Part shown: positions 8,366 to 16,658 of the stretch, piece by piece
Layout: each line of letters begins with the position of its first letter
Numbering within the stretch: position 1 is the first letter of the stretch
DNA from: Sphingomonas jatrophae
Lineage (GTDB): Bacteria > Pseudomonadota > Alphaproteobacteria > Sphingomonadales > Sphingomonadaceae
DNA: 64,000 nucleotides
Reading direction: 5' to 3'
NCBI RefSeq assembly: GCF_900113315.1
Contig: NZ_FOZG01000001.1
Span: forward strand, 1,898,230 to 1,962,229
Position numbers and translations under genes: made by a program
Notes under the pieces: model-generated
Database searches by the model: none
What the model was told of the DNA's origin: nothing
What the model saw: the letters and a program-made list of their open reading frames with translations, nothing else

Positions 8366-10015
8366 ATGACGGGCATGAGGGCGACAGCGGCGGCCGTGGA
8401 GAGGGAGCGCGGGCCGCTGTCCGTGCCCGCCTTCCGCGCGATCTGGACGACCAGCCTGCTCGGCAATGCCGCGCTGCTGATCCTCGGCGTCGGCGCATCG
8501 TGGGCGATGACGGACATGACCTCCTCGCCGCGGCTGGTGGCGGCGGTGCAGACCGCGCTGATGCTGCCGGTGATGCTGCTGTCGATGGCGGCAGGAGCCG
8601 TCGCCGACATGTATGATCGCCGCCGCGTGGTGCTGGCGGCGCTGTCGCTCGCCTCCGGCGGTGCGGCGCTGCTGACGCTGCTGGCCGCCGCCGGGCTGGT
8701 GACGCCGGGCGTATTGCTGGTCGCCTGCTTCCTGATCGGCTGCGGCGTCGCGCTGGCGGGCCCGTCCTGGCAGGGATCGGCGGCGGAGCAGGTGCCGCCG
8801 CCGCTGGTGGCGCCCGCCATCGCGCTCAACAGCATCAGCTACAATGTCGCGCGCAGCCTCGGCCCCGCGGCCGGCGGCGTCATCGTCAAGGCGGGCGGCG
8901 CCGTCGCCGCCTTCGGCGCGGCGGCGATCCTCTATCTGCCGCTGATCGCCGCATTCTTCGCGTGGCGCCGCGTGCGCGAGCCGAGCCGCCTGCCGCCCGA
9001 GCGGCTGGGCTACGCCATTGGCGGCGGCCTGCGCTACATCGTCAACGCCCCGCCGGTGCGTGCGCTCCTGGTGCGGCTGGCGCTCACTGGGCTGCTCGCG
9101 GGATCGCTGTCGGGCCTGATGCCGCTGGTGGTGCGCGACATCCTCGGCGGCGGCGCCGGCGTCTATGGCCTGATGCTGGGCATCATCGGCGCGGGCGCGC
9201 TGACGGGAGCGCTGACCGCGGGCGAGCTGCGGCGGCGCTACCCCAACGAATGGCTGGTGCGCGCGGGCACCGCGATCACCGGGTCCGCCTATCTCGTCGT
9301 CGCGCTCAGCCCCAGCCTGTGGCTTACCGCGCCCGCTCTGTTCGCCATGGGGGCGGCGTGGATGGTGTTCGTGACCGTCATGAACATCGGCGTGCAGCTG
9401 CTGGTGCCACGCTGGGTCGCGGGGCGGGCGCTGGCAGGATATCAGGCCGCGATCATGGGCGGCCTCGCGCTCGGCAGCTGGAGCTGGGGGCAGGTGGCCG
9501 GCGCCTTCGGCGTGGCGCAGGCGCTGATCGTGTCGGGCGTCGTCACGCTTGGCGCGGTTCTGCTCGGCCGCTGGTTCCCCATGCCGCGCGAGGCGACGGT
9601 GGAGGAGGGCAGCGGCCTTGCCACCCCGGCCGTCGCGCTGGCGCTGACCGCGCGCAGCGGCCCGATCACCATCGAGATCGGCTACCGCGTCGATCCGGCC
9701 CGCGCGCGCGAGTTCTACACCGCCATGCAGGAGGTACGGCTGATCCGGAAGCGCAACGGCGCCTATCAATGGCTGCTCTCACGCGACGTGGCGGCGCCGG
9801 ATGCTTGGCTGGAGCGCTATCATTACCTCACCTGGGCGGATTATCTGCGCCAGCGCGATCGCCGCACCGCGGAGGAGGAAGCATTCGAGCGCGACATGCT
9901 GGCGCGGCTGGTGCACCCTGACGGGATCGTGGTGCGGCGCTGGCTGGAGCGGCCGTTCGGCTCGGTCCGCTGGAAGGATGAAACACCCGATCCGGGGCAG
10001 CCGGCGGGGGTCTGA
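8366..10015 (+). CDS. MFS transporter with C-terminal cytosolic domain (DUF894/MFS_3 type)
   Basis: About 549 residues. The first 400 or so show repeated hydrophobic helices (SLLGNAALLILGVGASW; PVMLLSMAAGAVADMYDRRR with the MFS loop 2-3 motif). The last 120 are a soluble tail (IEIGYRVDPARAREFYTAM) typical of the MFS_3 enterobactin-exporter-like family. It probably sits in the inner membrane and exports or imports a small hydrophobic compound, here perhaps a steroid or an intermediate. Three in-frame ATGs are possible (8321, 8366, 8375); 8366 and 8375 follow a GGTGGG stretch. It starts 10-55 bp after ltp2, so it probably belongs to the operon. Confidence 0.78.
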   Translation: MTGMRATAAAVERERGPLSVPAFRAIWTTSLLGNAALLILGVGASWAMTDMTSSPRLVAAVQTALMLPVMLLSMAAGAVADMYDRRRVVLAALSLASGGAALLTLLAAAGLVTPGVLLVACFLIGCGVALAGPSWQGSAAEQVPPPLVAPAIALNSISYNVARSLGPAAGGVIVKAGGAVAAFGAAAILYLPLIAAFFAWRRVREPSRLPPERLGYAIGGGLRYIVNAPPVRALLVRLALTGLLAGSLSGLMPLVVRDILGGGAGVYGLMLGIIGAGALTGALTAGELRRRYPNEWLVRAGTAITGSAYLVVALSPSLWLTAPALFAMGAAWMVFVTVMNIGVQLLVPRWVAGRALAGYQAAIMGGLALGSWSWGQVAGAFGVAQALIVSGVVTLGAVLLGRWFPMPREATVEEGSGLATPAVALALTARSGPITIEIGYRVDPARAREFYTAMQEVRLIRKRNGAYQWLLSRDVAAPDAWLERYHYLTWADYLRQRDRRTAEEEAFERDMLARLVHPDGIVVRRWLERPFGSVRWKDETPDPGQPAGV

Positions 10016-10028
10016 CGGGGAGAGGGAC

Positions 10029-10847
10029 ATGCTGAAATGCATCGCGCTGCTGAAGCGCAAGCCGGGCCTGAGCGACGAAGCGCTGGTCGCTTATTACGAA
10101 GGGCGGCACGCGCCGCTGATCGTCGGCCTGTGCCCGCAGATCCTCGCCTATCGGCGTAACTTCGTGCAGGCGGAGGGCCGGTTCGAATTCGGCGCGGCGA
10201 TCGATTTCGATGTCGTCACCGAACTCTATTTCGCCGACCGCACCGCCTATGACGCCTTCGTCGCGCGCAATGCCGAGCCGGAGGTGGCGCGCCTGATCGC
10301 CGAGGATGAGGAGAATGTGTTCGATCGCGCCGCCACGCGCATGATGGTGGTGGAGGAACATGGCGGCGCGATCCCCGGCCGCCCGGTGCCCGCCGCCGAC
10401 GGCCTGCGCGCGCTGCAGGACGAGCGCGCGATCCAGCGCGGCCTTGCCCGGTTCGCGCGCGTGCTCGACGGCAAGGACTGGGGGAGCCTAGGGGACGTGT
10501 TCGCCGCCGATCTCGACTTCGACTACGGGCAGGGCGAGCGGCAGGGCATGGCGGCGCTGGAGGATCAGATGCGCCGCTATCTCGATGCGTGCGGCGGCAC
10601 GCAGCATCTGCTGGGCAGCATCCTCGTCGACGTGGACGGGGACAGTGCGGTCAGCCGCGCCTATGTCCAGGCGCGGCACCAGCGGCGCGGCGAGGGCGGC
10701 GGCGCCATCTTCGACTCGAACGGCGAATATGTCGATCGGTGGGCGCGGCGCGCCGACGGCTGGCGGATCGTGCGGCGCGATGCGACTTGGGCGACGCACA
10801 GCGGCGATCCGGCGATCCTGGCGGCCGGCGCGGACGAGCTGGGCTGA
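10029..10847 (+). CDS. EthD domain fused to SnoaL/NTF2-like domain
   Basis: A 272-residue two-domain protein preceded by a GGGGAGAGG site (10017-10025). Residues about 1-105 form an EthD-type dimeric alpha/beta barrel (KCIALLKRKPGLSDEALVAYYEGRHAPL). Residues about 125-265 form a SnoaL_4-like cone (RGLARFARVLDGKDWGSLGDVF, then GTQHLLGSILVDVDG). EthD domains are small-molecule-binding or accessory modules; SnoaL-like domains act as isomerases, cyclases or dehydratases. The fusion suggests two consecutive steps or a bound-ligand catalyst. It closes the plus-strand operon, with only four bases before the convergent neighbour. The specific reaction is unknown. Confidence 0.7.
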   Translation: MLKCIALLKRKPGLSDEALVAYYEGRHAPLIVGLCPQILAYRRNFVQAEGRFEFGAAIDFDVVTELYFADRTAYDAFVARNAEPEVARLIAEDEENVFDRAATRMMVVEEHGGAIPGRPVPAADGLRALQDERAIQRGLARFARVLDGKDWGSLGDVFAADLDFDYGQGERQGMAALEDQMRRYLDACGGTQHLLGSILVDVDGDSAVSRAYVQARHQRRGEGGGAIFDSNGEYVDRWARRADGWRIVRRDATWATHSGDPAILAAGADELG

Positions 10848-10851
10848 GCGG

Positions 10852-11634
10852 CTACCAATAGGCCCGGCTGGCGGCGAAGGCGCGGGCGGCAAGCTCGCGC
10901 ATCGGCCGGCCGCGCCACGCGGTGCTCAGGATCTCGACGCTGACCGGGCCGGCATAGCCGAGCGCGGCGATGGTCGCGGCGAAGCGGTGGCAATCGAACA
11001 CGCCCTCGCCCGGCAGCAGGCGCGCATTGACCGTGTCGGCGGGCGCATCGCCGGTGGATGGCGCGGCATCGTCGAACTCGACATAGGCGATCGCCTCCAG
11101 CGGCACCGTGGCAAGATCGTCCCAGTCGTCGGGCCCGCGCTCGTGATGCCACAGGTCGATCATCGCGCCTGCCCGGTCGAAGCCGACGGTGCGGGCGAGC
11201 GCGACCGTATCGGTGACACGGTCGAGCGGCGTGAACGGCAGATATTCGATGGCGAGGCGCACGCCGTCGCCCACCGCCGCGCACGCCTGCGCCAGCACGT
11301 CGCGCCCGTCCGCCACCGCGACGTTGACCTGCACGAACGGCGCGCCCAGCGCCCGGGCACGCTCACCCGCCTGCGCAAGTGCCGCGGCGAGGTCCGGCTC
11401 CGCACCCAGCATGCCGGCCGCAGTGATCGCACCGCAGCGCAGGTCCGCCGCCGCCAGCCACCGCGCCGCAGTGTCGAGCCGTCCGCCGCCCGCCTCGAAC
11501 GCGTCCAGCGTGAAGCGATCGAGCCCGATCAGGTCGAACCCCGCATCCGCCGCCGCTGCGATCTGCGCCTCCAGCGGCACGGGCGCGCCGAGATAGGGCG
11601 AGCCGTTGAACGCGTTGAAGCTGAGCGGCCGCAT
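10852..11634 (-). CDS. Xylose isomerase-like TIM-barrel protein
   Basis: A 260-residue protein of the AP endonuclease 2/sugar isomerase superfamily. Strand motifs are DLIGLDRFTLDAFEAGG near residues 34-50, PFVQVNVAVADG, LAIEYLPFTPLDRV and GAMIDLWHHERGPDDW. The glutamate, aspartate and histidine residues at the strand ends fit the divalent-metal site of the fold. It is the last gene of a four-gene minus-strand unit beginning with a ketosteroid isomerase and follows the flavoprotein by nine bases. In this setting it could be an isomerase or epimerase of a ring fragment or a cofactor. No specific substrate is evident. Confidence 0.7.
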   Translation of the reverse strand: MRPLSFNAFNGSPYLGAPVPLEAQIAAAADAGFDLIGLDRFTLDAFEAGGGRLDTAARWLAAADLRCGAITAAGMLGAEPDLAAALAQAGERARALGAPFVQVNVAVADGRDVLAQACAAVGDGVRLAIEYLPFTPLDRVTDTVALARTVGFDRAGAMIDLWHHERGPDDWDDLATVPLEAIAYVEFDDAAPSTGDAPADTVNARLLPGEGVFDCHRFAATIAALGYAGPVSVEILSTAWRGRPMRELAARAFAASRAYW

Positions 11635-11643
11635 CGCCTCCGC

Positions 11644-13785
11644 TCAGCCCGCGGCCACCGCCTCCGCCGCGCCGCGGATCGCGCCCTCGATATAGGTGAC
11701 GCCGGTCGCATCGCCGTAGGCGCGCACCGCAAGGCCCTGCGCCGCCAGCGCATCGGCCAGCGTCGTGTCGCCATGCGCGCCCATCGCGACGATGACATGG
11801 TCCGCCGCCACGCGCTGCGCTTGGCCCGCATTGTCGGTGAAGCTGACTGCGGACGCATCGATGGCGATGCCCGACGAGCCCGGGAACATCGCGACGCCAT
11901 GCTCCTTCAGCTCGGCCAGCAGCCGCATGCGGCGCACCAGCAGCAAGCCGCCACCGAAGCGCGGCGCCTCGCCGACGACGGTGACGGTGCGGCCGCGCTC
12001 CATCAGGAACTCGGCGAGCTCCACGCCGACAAGCTCGCCGCCGATGATGACGATGTTCTGGCCGAGCGGCATCCAGGTGTGCGTGGCCTTGCGCACCAGA
12101 TCGAGGTTCGCCGTCGCACCCGTCATCGCGCCGACCTTGGTCGCCAGACGCGTCGTCCAGCTCGTCTTGCGCTTCAGGTCGCTGCTCGTCTCGCCCAGCA
12201 TCATCGCGCGCATGTCGTCGCCGCTATAGACGTGGGGCAGGTCGTTGCCTGGGATCGGTGGCATGTCGCGCACCGCGCCCGTCGCCACCATCACCAGATC
12301 GGGCTTGAGCGCGGCGATGGAGGCGGGCGTCGCCTCCGTGCCCAGCCGCACGTCGACGCGCGACGCCTCCACCTGCCGCCGCAGCCAATCGAGCAGCCGC
12401 TCATTCGGTTCGTAGGCGAGGCCGGCGAAGCGCAGCGTGCCGCCGAGGCGATCCGATTTCTCCAGCAGGATCACCTCGTCGCCGCTGGCATCCAGCCGCC
12501 GCGCCGCCTCCATGCCGCCGGGACCGCCGCCGACCACGACGACGCGGCGGCGCGGGTGCTTGGGCAGCCAGTCCTGCCCCTCAAAAGCGGTCTCCGGCCG
12601 CACCGCGCAGCGCACGGATTCGCGGAGGTAAGCGGTGCTGACGCAGGTGTAGCAATAGATGCACGGCCGCACGTCGGCGATGCGGCCCTCGGCCAGCTTG
12701 TTGGGCAGCTCCGGGTCCGCCAGGATCTTGCGGCCCATGGCGAGGAAATCGAACCCGCCGGACTCGAGCGCCGCTTCCGCCGCATCCATCTCCAGACGGC
12801 CCGAGGCGATCACCGGGATGGAGAGGGCGCGCTTGATCGCGCGCGCCGCCTCCAGGTGGACGCCCGGCTCATGCGGGATGTTGGAGGCGGAGTGGAGCTT
12901 GCCATTGCCGGTATCGTGATAGGCGGTGACGGTGATCGCGTCGGCGCCCGCGGCGGCGACCAGCGGCGCCACGGTGCGCGCATCGTCGAGCGTGATGCCG
13001 ACGTCCTTGCCCATCTCGCGCGAATCGAGCTTCACCCACATCGCGAAATCGGGGCCGACCGCCGCCCGCACGGCGCGCACCACATCGAGCAGCAGCTTGG
13101 CGCGCTTCTCCAGCGAGCCGCCATAATCGTCGTCGCGCGTGTTGGTGGATGGCGACATGAAGGAGGACAGCAGATAGCCGTGGCCGCCGTGGATCTCGAC
13201 GCCGTCGAAGCCGGCCCGCTGCGCGCGCACGGCCGCATCGGCGAACTGCTGCACGACATGGGCAATGTCCGCCGGCTCCAGCACCTTCACGGTCGGCATC
13301 ACGCCGCCGGCGAACGCCGCCATCTCCTCGGGCAGGAAATAATCGGGGAAGTCGCCGGTAAAGGCGGGCGGGATGGCGGGTCCCCACAAGGGATGGCCGT
13401 CCTGCGCCGAATAGCCGGCGACGAGGCCGCCATGATGCAGCTGCGCCGCGATCTTGCCGCCCTCGGCATGCACCGCCGCGACCAGCCGGGTGAGGCCGGG
13501 GAGGTAGCGATCGTCCGAAATGCCCGTCTGGTTGGGCGAAACCTGCCCGACCGGCAGCGCGACGCCCGTCACGCCCATCACGATCAGCCCCGCGCCGCCC
13601 TTCGCCTGCGCGACATGATAGTCGATCAGCCGCTGGCTGACCTGCCCGTCAGGCTCGGACAGGCTGACGCCCATTGCGGTGACGATCATGCGGTTCTTGA
13701 TCGTCAGCGCGCCGATCCGCCCTTCGGACAGGAGGTTCGGGTGGCTGTTCGCGCGGGGGCGGGGGGCGGTGCGGGCTTGCGCCAT
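11644..13785 (-). CDS. Old Yellow Enzyme/2,4-dienoyl-CoA reductase-type flavoprotein with [4Fe-4S] and FAD domains
   Basis: 713 residues from the ATG at 13785, which has GAGAGG nine bases upstream. Domain 1 (about 1-365) is an OYE TIM barrel with FMN and active-site features such as IHGGHGYLLSSFMSP and DDDYGGS. Four cysteines, C375, C378, C381 and C393, match the [4Fe-4S] ligand block of this family. The C-terminal part (from about 410) is a FAD/NAD(P)H-binding domain with VVVVGGGPGGMEAARRLD. The same architecture occurs in bile acid enzymes BaiCD and BaiH, which reduce or oxidise conjugated 3-oxo-steroid double bonds. Steroid dienone reduction is a plausible inference, not proven. Confidence 0.85.
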   Translation of the reverse strand: MAQARTAPRPRANSHPNLLSEGRIGALTIKNRMIVTAMGVSLSEPDGQVSQRLIDYHVAQAKGGAGLIVMGVTGVALPVGQVSPNQTGISDDRYLPGLTRLVAAVHAEGGKIAAQLHHGGLVAGYSAQDGHPLWGPAIPPAFTGDFPDYFLPEEMAAFAGGVMPTVKVLEPADIAHVVQQFADAAVRAQRAGFDGVEIHGGHGYLLSSFMSPSTNTRDDDYGGSLEKRAKLLLDVVRAVRAAVGPDFAMWVKLDSREMGKDVGITLDDARTVAPLVAAAGADAITVTAYHDTGNGKLHSASNIPHEPGVHLEAARAIKRALSIPVIASGRLEMDAAEAALESGGFDFLAMGRKILADPELPNKLAEGRIADVRPCIYCYTCVSTAYLRESVRCAVRPETAFEGQDWLPKHPRRRVVVVGGGPGGMEAARRLDASGDEVILLEKSDRLGGTLRFAGLAYEPNERLLDWLRRQVEASRVDVRLGTEATPASIAALKPDLVMVATGAVRDMPPIPGNDLPHVYSGDDMRAMMLGETSSDLKRKTSWTTRLATKVGAMTGATANLDLVRKATHTWMPLGQNIVIIGGELVGVELAEFLMERGRTVTVVGEAPRFGGGLLLVRRMRLLAELKEHGVAMFPGSSGIAIDASAVSFTDNAGQAQRVAADHVIVAMGAHGDTTLADALAAQGLAVRAYGDATGVTYIEGAIRGAAEAVAAG

Positions 13786-13810
13786 CTTGGTCATCCTCTC
13801 GGTCGCGCGC

Positions 13811-14530
13811 TCAGGCGAGCTTGCGATATTCATACTGGCTGGTGGGGAGCACGTGGATGCCGCCCGGCATCTCGATGAAGCGTCCGCAGCTTTCCATCAT
13901 CAGCGCGCTGTTGGCGGCGAACTTCTCAGGGTCGTCCACCGCATCGTAGAAGACGCGCGCATCCTGCATGGCGGCGGCCGGGAAACATTCCTCGACGATG
14001 CCGCCATAGGGATAGGCGCCCTCCGTCAGTGGGCGGGCGACGACGTGCTGGACATATTCGAAATTGGCCTGCGTCTCGATGCCGACGGCGGTGTGCAGCA
14101 CCTGCCAGTTATGCAGCCATTCGTCCGGCGTGTAGCAATCGGGCCGGCGGATGAAGCAGAATTGCGACCAGCCTTCCGTCCGCTCGCCTTCGCGTGAGGG
14201 GTGCTGGGTGTTGGGGATGATGGTCGATTCAGTCACCAGCCACGCGTCGATCCGGGCCGCCGCGGCGGACAGGGCATCGTCCACCGGCTGGCGGAAGGCG
14301 GTATGCGCCACGTCGACCCAGACCTGCGCGACGGCGTCCATCTGCTCGCCGGGGCCGGGCTGGCGCAGCGCCTCGGCGGCGGCGACGTCCGCATCCTGGA
14401 GGTTGAGGCGGAGCGCGCGGACGTTCGGCAGCGCGAGCAAAGCGGGTGCCGCCTCGTCCTTCAGGCGCGCGTTCAGCGCTTCGCGATCCTCGCCCGGCCG
14501 GCGCCACAGCGCATAAACGATCTTTTCCAT
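13811..14530 (-). CDS. EthD domain-containing protein
   Basis: 239 residues from the ATG at 14530, with a GAGAG site just upstream and eight bases after the ketosteroid isomerase stop. The N-terminal half (EKIVYALWRRPGEDREALNARL) and the second half (FCFIRRPDCYTPDEWLHNW) each look like an EthD-type ferredoxin-like unit, so it may be an internal duplication folding as a pseudo-dimer. EthD was first noted in ether-degradation operons; its members are often accessory or small-molecule-binding proteins. It is one of three EthD-containing genes in this window, all beside steroid genes. Function unassigned. Confidence 0.65.
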   Translation of the reverse strand: MEKIVYALWRRPGEDREALNARLKDEAAPALLALPNVRALRLNLQDADVAAAEALRQPGPGEQMDAVAQVWVDVAHTAFRQPVDDALSAAAARIDAWLVTESTIIPNTQHPSREGERTEGWSQFCFIRRPDCYTPDEWLHNWQVLHTAVGIETQANFEYVQHVVARPLTEGAYPYGGIVEECFPAAAMQDARVFYDAVDDPEKFAANSALMMESCGRFIEMPGGIHVLPTSQYEYRKLA

Positions 14531-14538
14531 CTCTCGCC

Positions 14539-14934
14539 TCAATCGCCAGAAGTAACGGGATCCTCGGAGACGTCCTCCGGACCCCAGAAGCCGCGCAGGC
14601 TGGTGATCAGCCCGTCCTCGTCGAAGGTGCACACGTCCAGCGATCGGATCAGCAGCCGCGGGCTGCCGGGCGGCGTGAAGCGCACGTCAAACGCGATTGC
14701 CGCCTCCGCCCCGTGCGATCCGCGCGGCGGCCCGATCAGGTCGATCCGCGCGCCGTAGGCCGCGCCGTCGCGGAACAGCTGCGCCATCTCCGCGCGCTGC
14801 TTGATCGGCGTGCCGACCGGATCCTCCATGACGGCATCGGGCGCGAACAAGGCGAGCAGGCCATCCGCGTCGCCCGCATTGGTGCGATCGACATAGGCCT
14901 GCAACGCAGCCTTCATCACCTGCTGGTCCGGCAT
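14539..14934 (-). CDS. Delta5-3-ketosteroid isomerase-like protein (KSI)
   Basis: 131 residues from the ATG at 14934, matching the length of bacterial steroid delta-isomerases. The catalytic residues of the Comamonas testosteroni enzyme are present in the same places: Y14 (oxyanion donor), D38 (general base, in AVMEDPVGT) and D100 (second oxyanion donor, in RSLDVCTFDED). KSI moves a C5-C6 double bond into conjugation with the C3 ketone, an early step in sterol and androgen breakdown. It leads a four-gene minus unit and faces a SnoaL-like gene across a 138-bp divergent region. A second KSI-like gene lies at 42881-43255. Confidence 0.85.
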   Translation of the reverse strand: MPDQQVMKAALQAYVDRTNAGDADGLLALFAPDAVMEDPVGTPIKQRAEMAQLFRDGAAYGARIDLIGPPRGSHGAEAAIAFDVRFTPPGSPRLLIRSLDVCTFDEDGLITSLRGFWGPEDVSEDPVTSGD

Positions 14935-15072
14935 GCCCTCTCCCCGCCGCGGCGCGCTTTGCGCACCTGCCCGGCACCGCTTTCGTGGCAATTTCGGACC
15001 TCCGGAGCAAGCGGAAAGCGGATTGCGTAGCGGGCGCGGGGCTTCTAGCGACAGGCCCGGGGAGGAGCCGGG
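14935..15072. promoter_or_regulatory. Divergent promoter region with inverted repeats
   Basis: A 138-bp spacer between two divergently transcribed units (KSI on minus, SnoaL-like on plus). It contains perfect 8-bp inverted arms CCGCTTTC (14977-14984) and GAAAGCGG (15014-15021), with a short palindrome CTCCGGAG (15000-15007) between them. The plus-strand gene has GGGGAGGAG at 15058-15066. The repeats are candidate operator sites; no regulator can be tied to them by sequence alone. Confidence 0.35.
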
Positions 15073-15585
15073 ATGCAGGAACTGCTCGACAGGATCGCGC
15101 TTGCTGATCTGGTGGCGCTTTATTGCCGCGGCTGCGACCGGCGCGATTTCGCGCTGGTCCGCTCGCTTTACCATGACGATGCGATCGACGATCACGGTGC
15201 GATGTTCCGCGGCGGCCCGGACGAGTTCGTCGCCTGGCTGCCGACCGCAATGGCGCCGTGGGAGCTGACGGTGCACAGCATCACCAACAGCCTGTTCGCG
15301 ATCCAGGGCGACAAGGCGGAGGGCGAGCATCACGTCCGCGCCTATCACCGCACGCACGGCGAGCGGCGGCGCGAATATGTCGTCCATGGCCGCTATCTCG
15401 ACCGCTATGAGCGGCGGGACGGCAAATGGAAGTTCATCCACCGCTCGCTGGTGTTCGATTCGGGCGACATCGTCGACATCGACGAGGATCGCTACGCCCA
15501 GATCAGCAAGGACGCCGCGCCCGGCACCGCGGACGAGCGCGACCCCTCCTGGGGCCTGAAGATGCTTGCGGCGAGGAGAGGGTGA
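15073..15585 (+). CDS. SnoaL-like (NTF2 fold) protein
   Basis: A 170-residue SnoaL_4-type protein. The N-terminal helix carries Y17 and D22 (ALYCRGCDRRDFALV) and a later strand carries H68 in TVHSITNS, a Tyr/Asp/His arrangement also used by the bile acid 7alpha-dehydratase BaiE. A strong GGGGAGGAG site lies upstream. Its TGA overlaps the next gene's ATG (TGATG), so it is coupled to the zinc dehydrogenase. It could be a steroid dehydratase or isomerase. The pattern is common in the family, so the substrate remains open. Confidence 0.68.
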   Translation: MQELLDRIALADLVALYCRGCDRRDFALVRSLYHDDAIDDHGAMFRGGPDEFVAWLPTAMAPWELTVHSITNSLFAIQGDKAEGEHHVRAYHRTHGERRREYVVHGRYLDRYERRDGKWKFIHRSLVFDSGDIVDIDEDRYAQISKDAAPGTADERDPSWGLKMLAARRG

Positions 15586-16658
15586 TGCGCGGGATCGTAT
15601 TCGATGGCGGCCGCCTGCAATTGACCGACGCCCTGACGGTGCGCGATCCGGGGCCGGGCGAGGTGAAGGTGCGCGTGCTGCGCTCCGGCATCTGCCACAG
15701 CGACCTCAACATGGTGGACAGTGGCATGATCCGCACGCCCATCGTGCTCGGCCACGAGGCGGCGGGCGAGGTGATGGCGCTCGGCCCCGGCGTCACCGAC
15801 TTCGCGGTGGGCGACCGCGTGATGGTCGGCACGCAGACGCCGTGCGGGGAATGCCGCGAATGTGCGCGCGGCGCGCCGGCCAATTGCGACGTGACATGGG
15901 GCATGGTCGCGCCGCAGCCGTTCGAGTGGGACGGGCGGCCGACCTACAGCTTCTCCAACGTCTCCTCCTTCGCCGGCGAGATCGTCGCCAAGACGGGGCA
16001 GCTGTTCCGCACCGGCGATCTGCCGCCCGAACAGGCGGCGCTGATCGGCTGCGCGGTCTCGACCGGCTATGCCGCGGCGCGCACGCTCGGCCAGGTCGGC
16101 GCGGGGGACCGGGTGGTGGTGATCGGCGTCGGCGGCATCGGCGTGAATGCGATTGCGGGCGCCGCACTGGCGGGGGCCGAGGTGCTCGCGGTCGATCTCA
16201 ACCTGGCCAAGGAGCAGGCGGCGCGCGATGCGGGCGCCACCGACTTCCTGCTGGCGACGCGGGCGATGGATGCGGAGGGGCTCGCCACGGCGCTGCGCGA
16301 TGCGTTCGATCCGATCGACGTGGCGATCGAGTGCAGCGGTGCCGGCGTCGCCGCGGAAGCGTCGATCCTCGCCACCAAGCGCGGCGGTCGCGTCGTCCTG
16401 ATCGGGCAGAGCGGGGCGGGCGCACGGGCGAGCTTCGATCTCAACGGTCTGACGATGGGCAAGGAAATCGTCGCCCGCCTGAACGGCGGCGCGCGGCCGG
16501 CGGAGGATTATCCGACGCTGATCGCGCTGGCGCAGGACCGCCGCATCGATCTTGGCCGCCAGGTCACGCAGGTGTGGCCGCTGGCCGAATTCGAGGCGGC
16601 GATCGCGGCGCTCCATTCGGGGGCCGTGACGCGCGCGGTGCTCGATCATACCGCCTGA
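15585..16658 (+). CDS. Zinc-dependent alcohol dehydrogenase (MDR family)
   Basis: 357 residues from the ATG at 15585, which overlaps the preceding stop. Catalytic zinc ligands are C37 (GICHSD) and H57-E58 (GHE). Structural zinc cysteines are C87, C90, C93 and C101. The nucleotide-binding motif GVGGIGVNA is near residues 180-188. It oxidises or reduces a secondary or primary alcohol with NAD(P). Beside a SnoaL-like protein and KSI it may act on a hydroxysteroid. Its last 13 bases overlap the convergent LysR gene. Confidence 0.8.
   Translation: MRGIVFDGGRLQLTDALTVRDPGPGEVKVRVLRSGICHSDLNMVDSGMIRTPIVLGHEAAGEVMALGPGVTDFAVGDRVMVGTQTPCGECRECARGAPANCDVTWGMVAPQPFEWDGRPTYSFSNVSSFAGEIVAKTGQLFRTGDLPPEQAALIGCAVSTGYAAARTLGQVGAGDRVVVIGVGGIGVNAIAGAALAGAEVLAVDLNLAKEQAARDAGATDFLLATRAMDAEGLATALRDAFDPIDVAIECSGAGVAAEASILATKRGGRVVLIGQSGAGARASFDLNGLTMGKEIVARLNGGARPAEDYPTLIALAQDRRIDLGRQVTQVWPLAEFEAAIAALHSGAVTRAVLDHTA

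Noticed and set aside
10585..13878. A 1097-codon open frame on the plus strand
   Set aside because: It runs antisense to the flavoprotein and TIM-barrel genes, is Arg/His/Ala-rich with no domain, and is an artefact of high GC in the third codon position.
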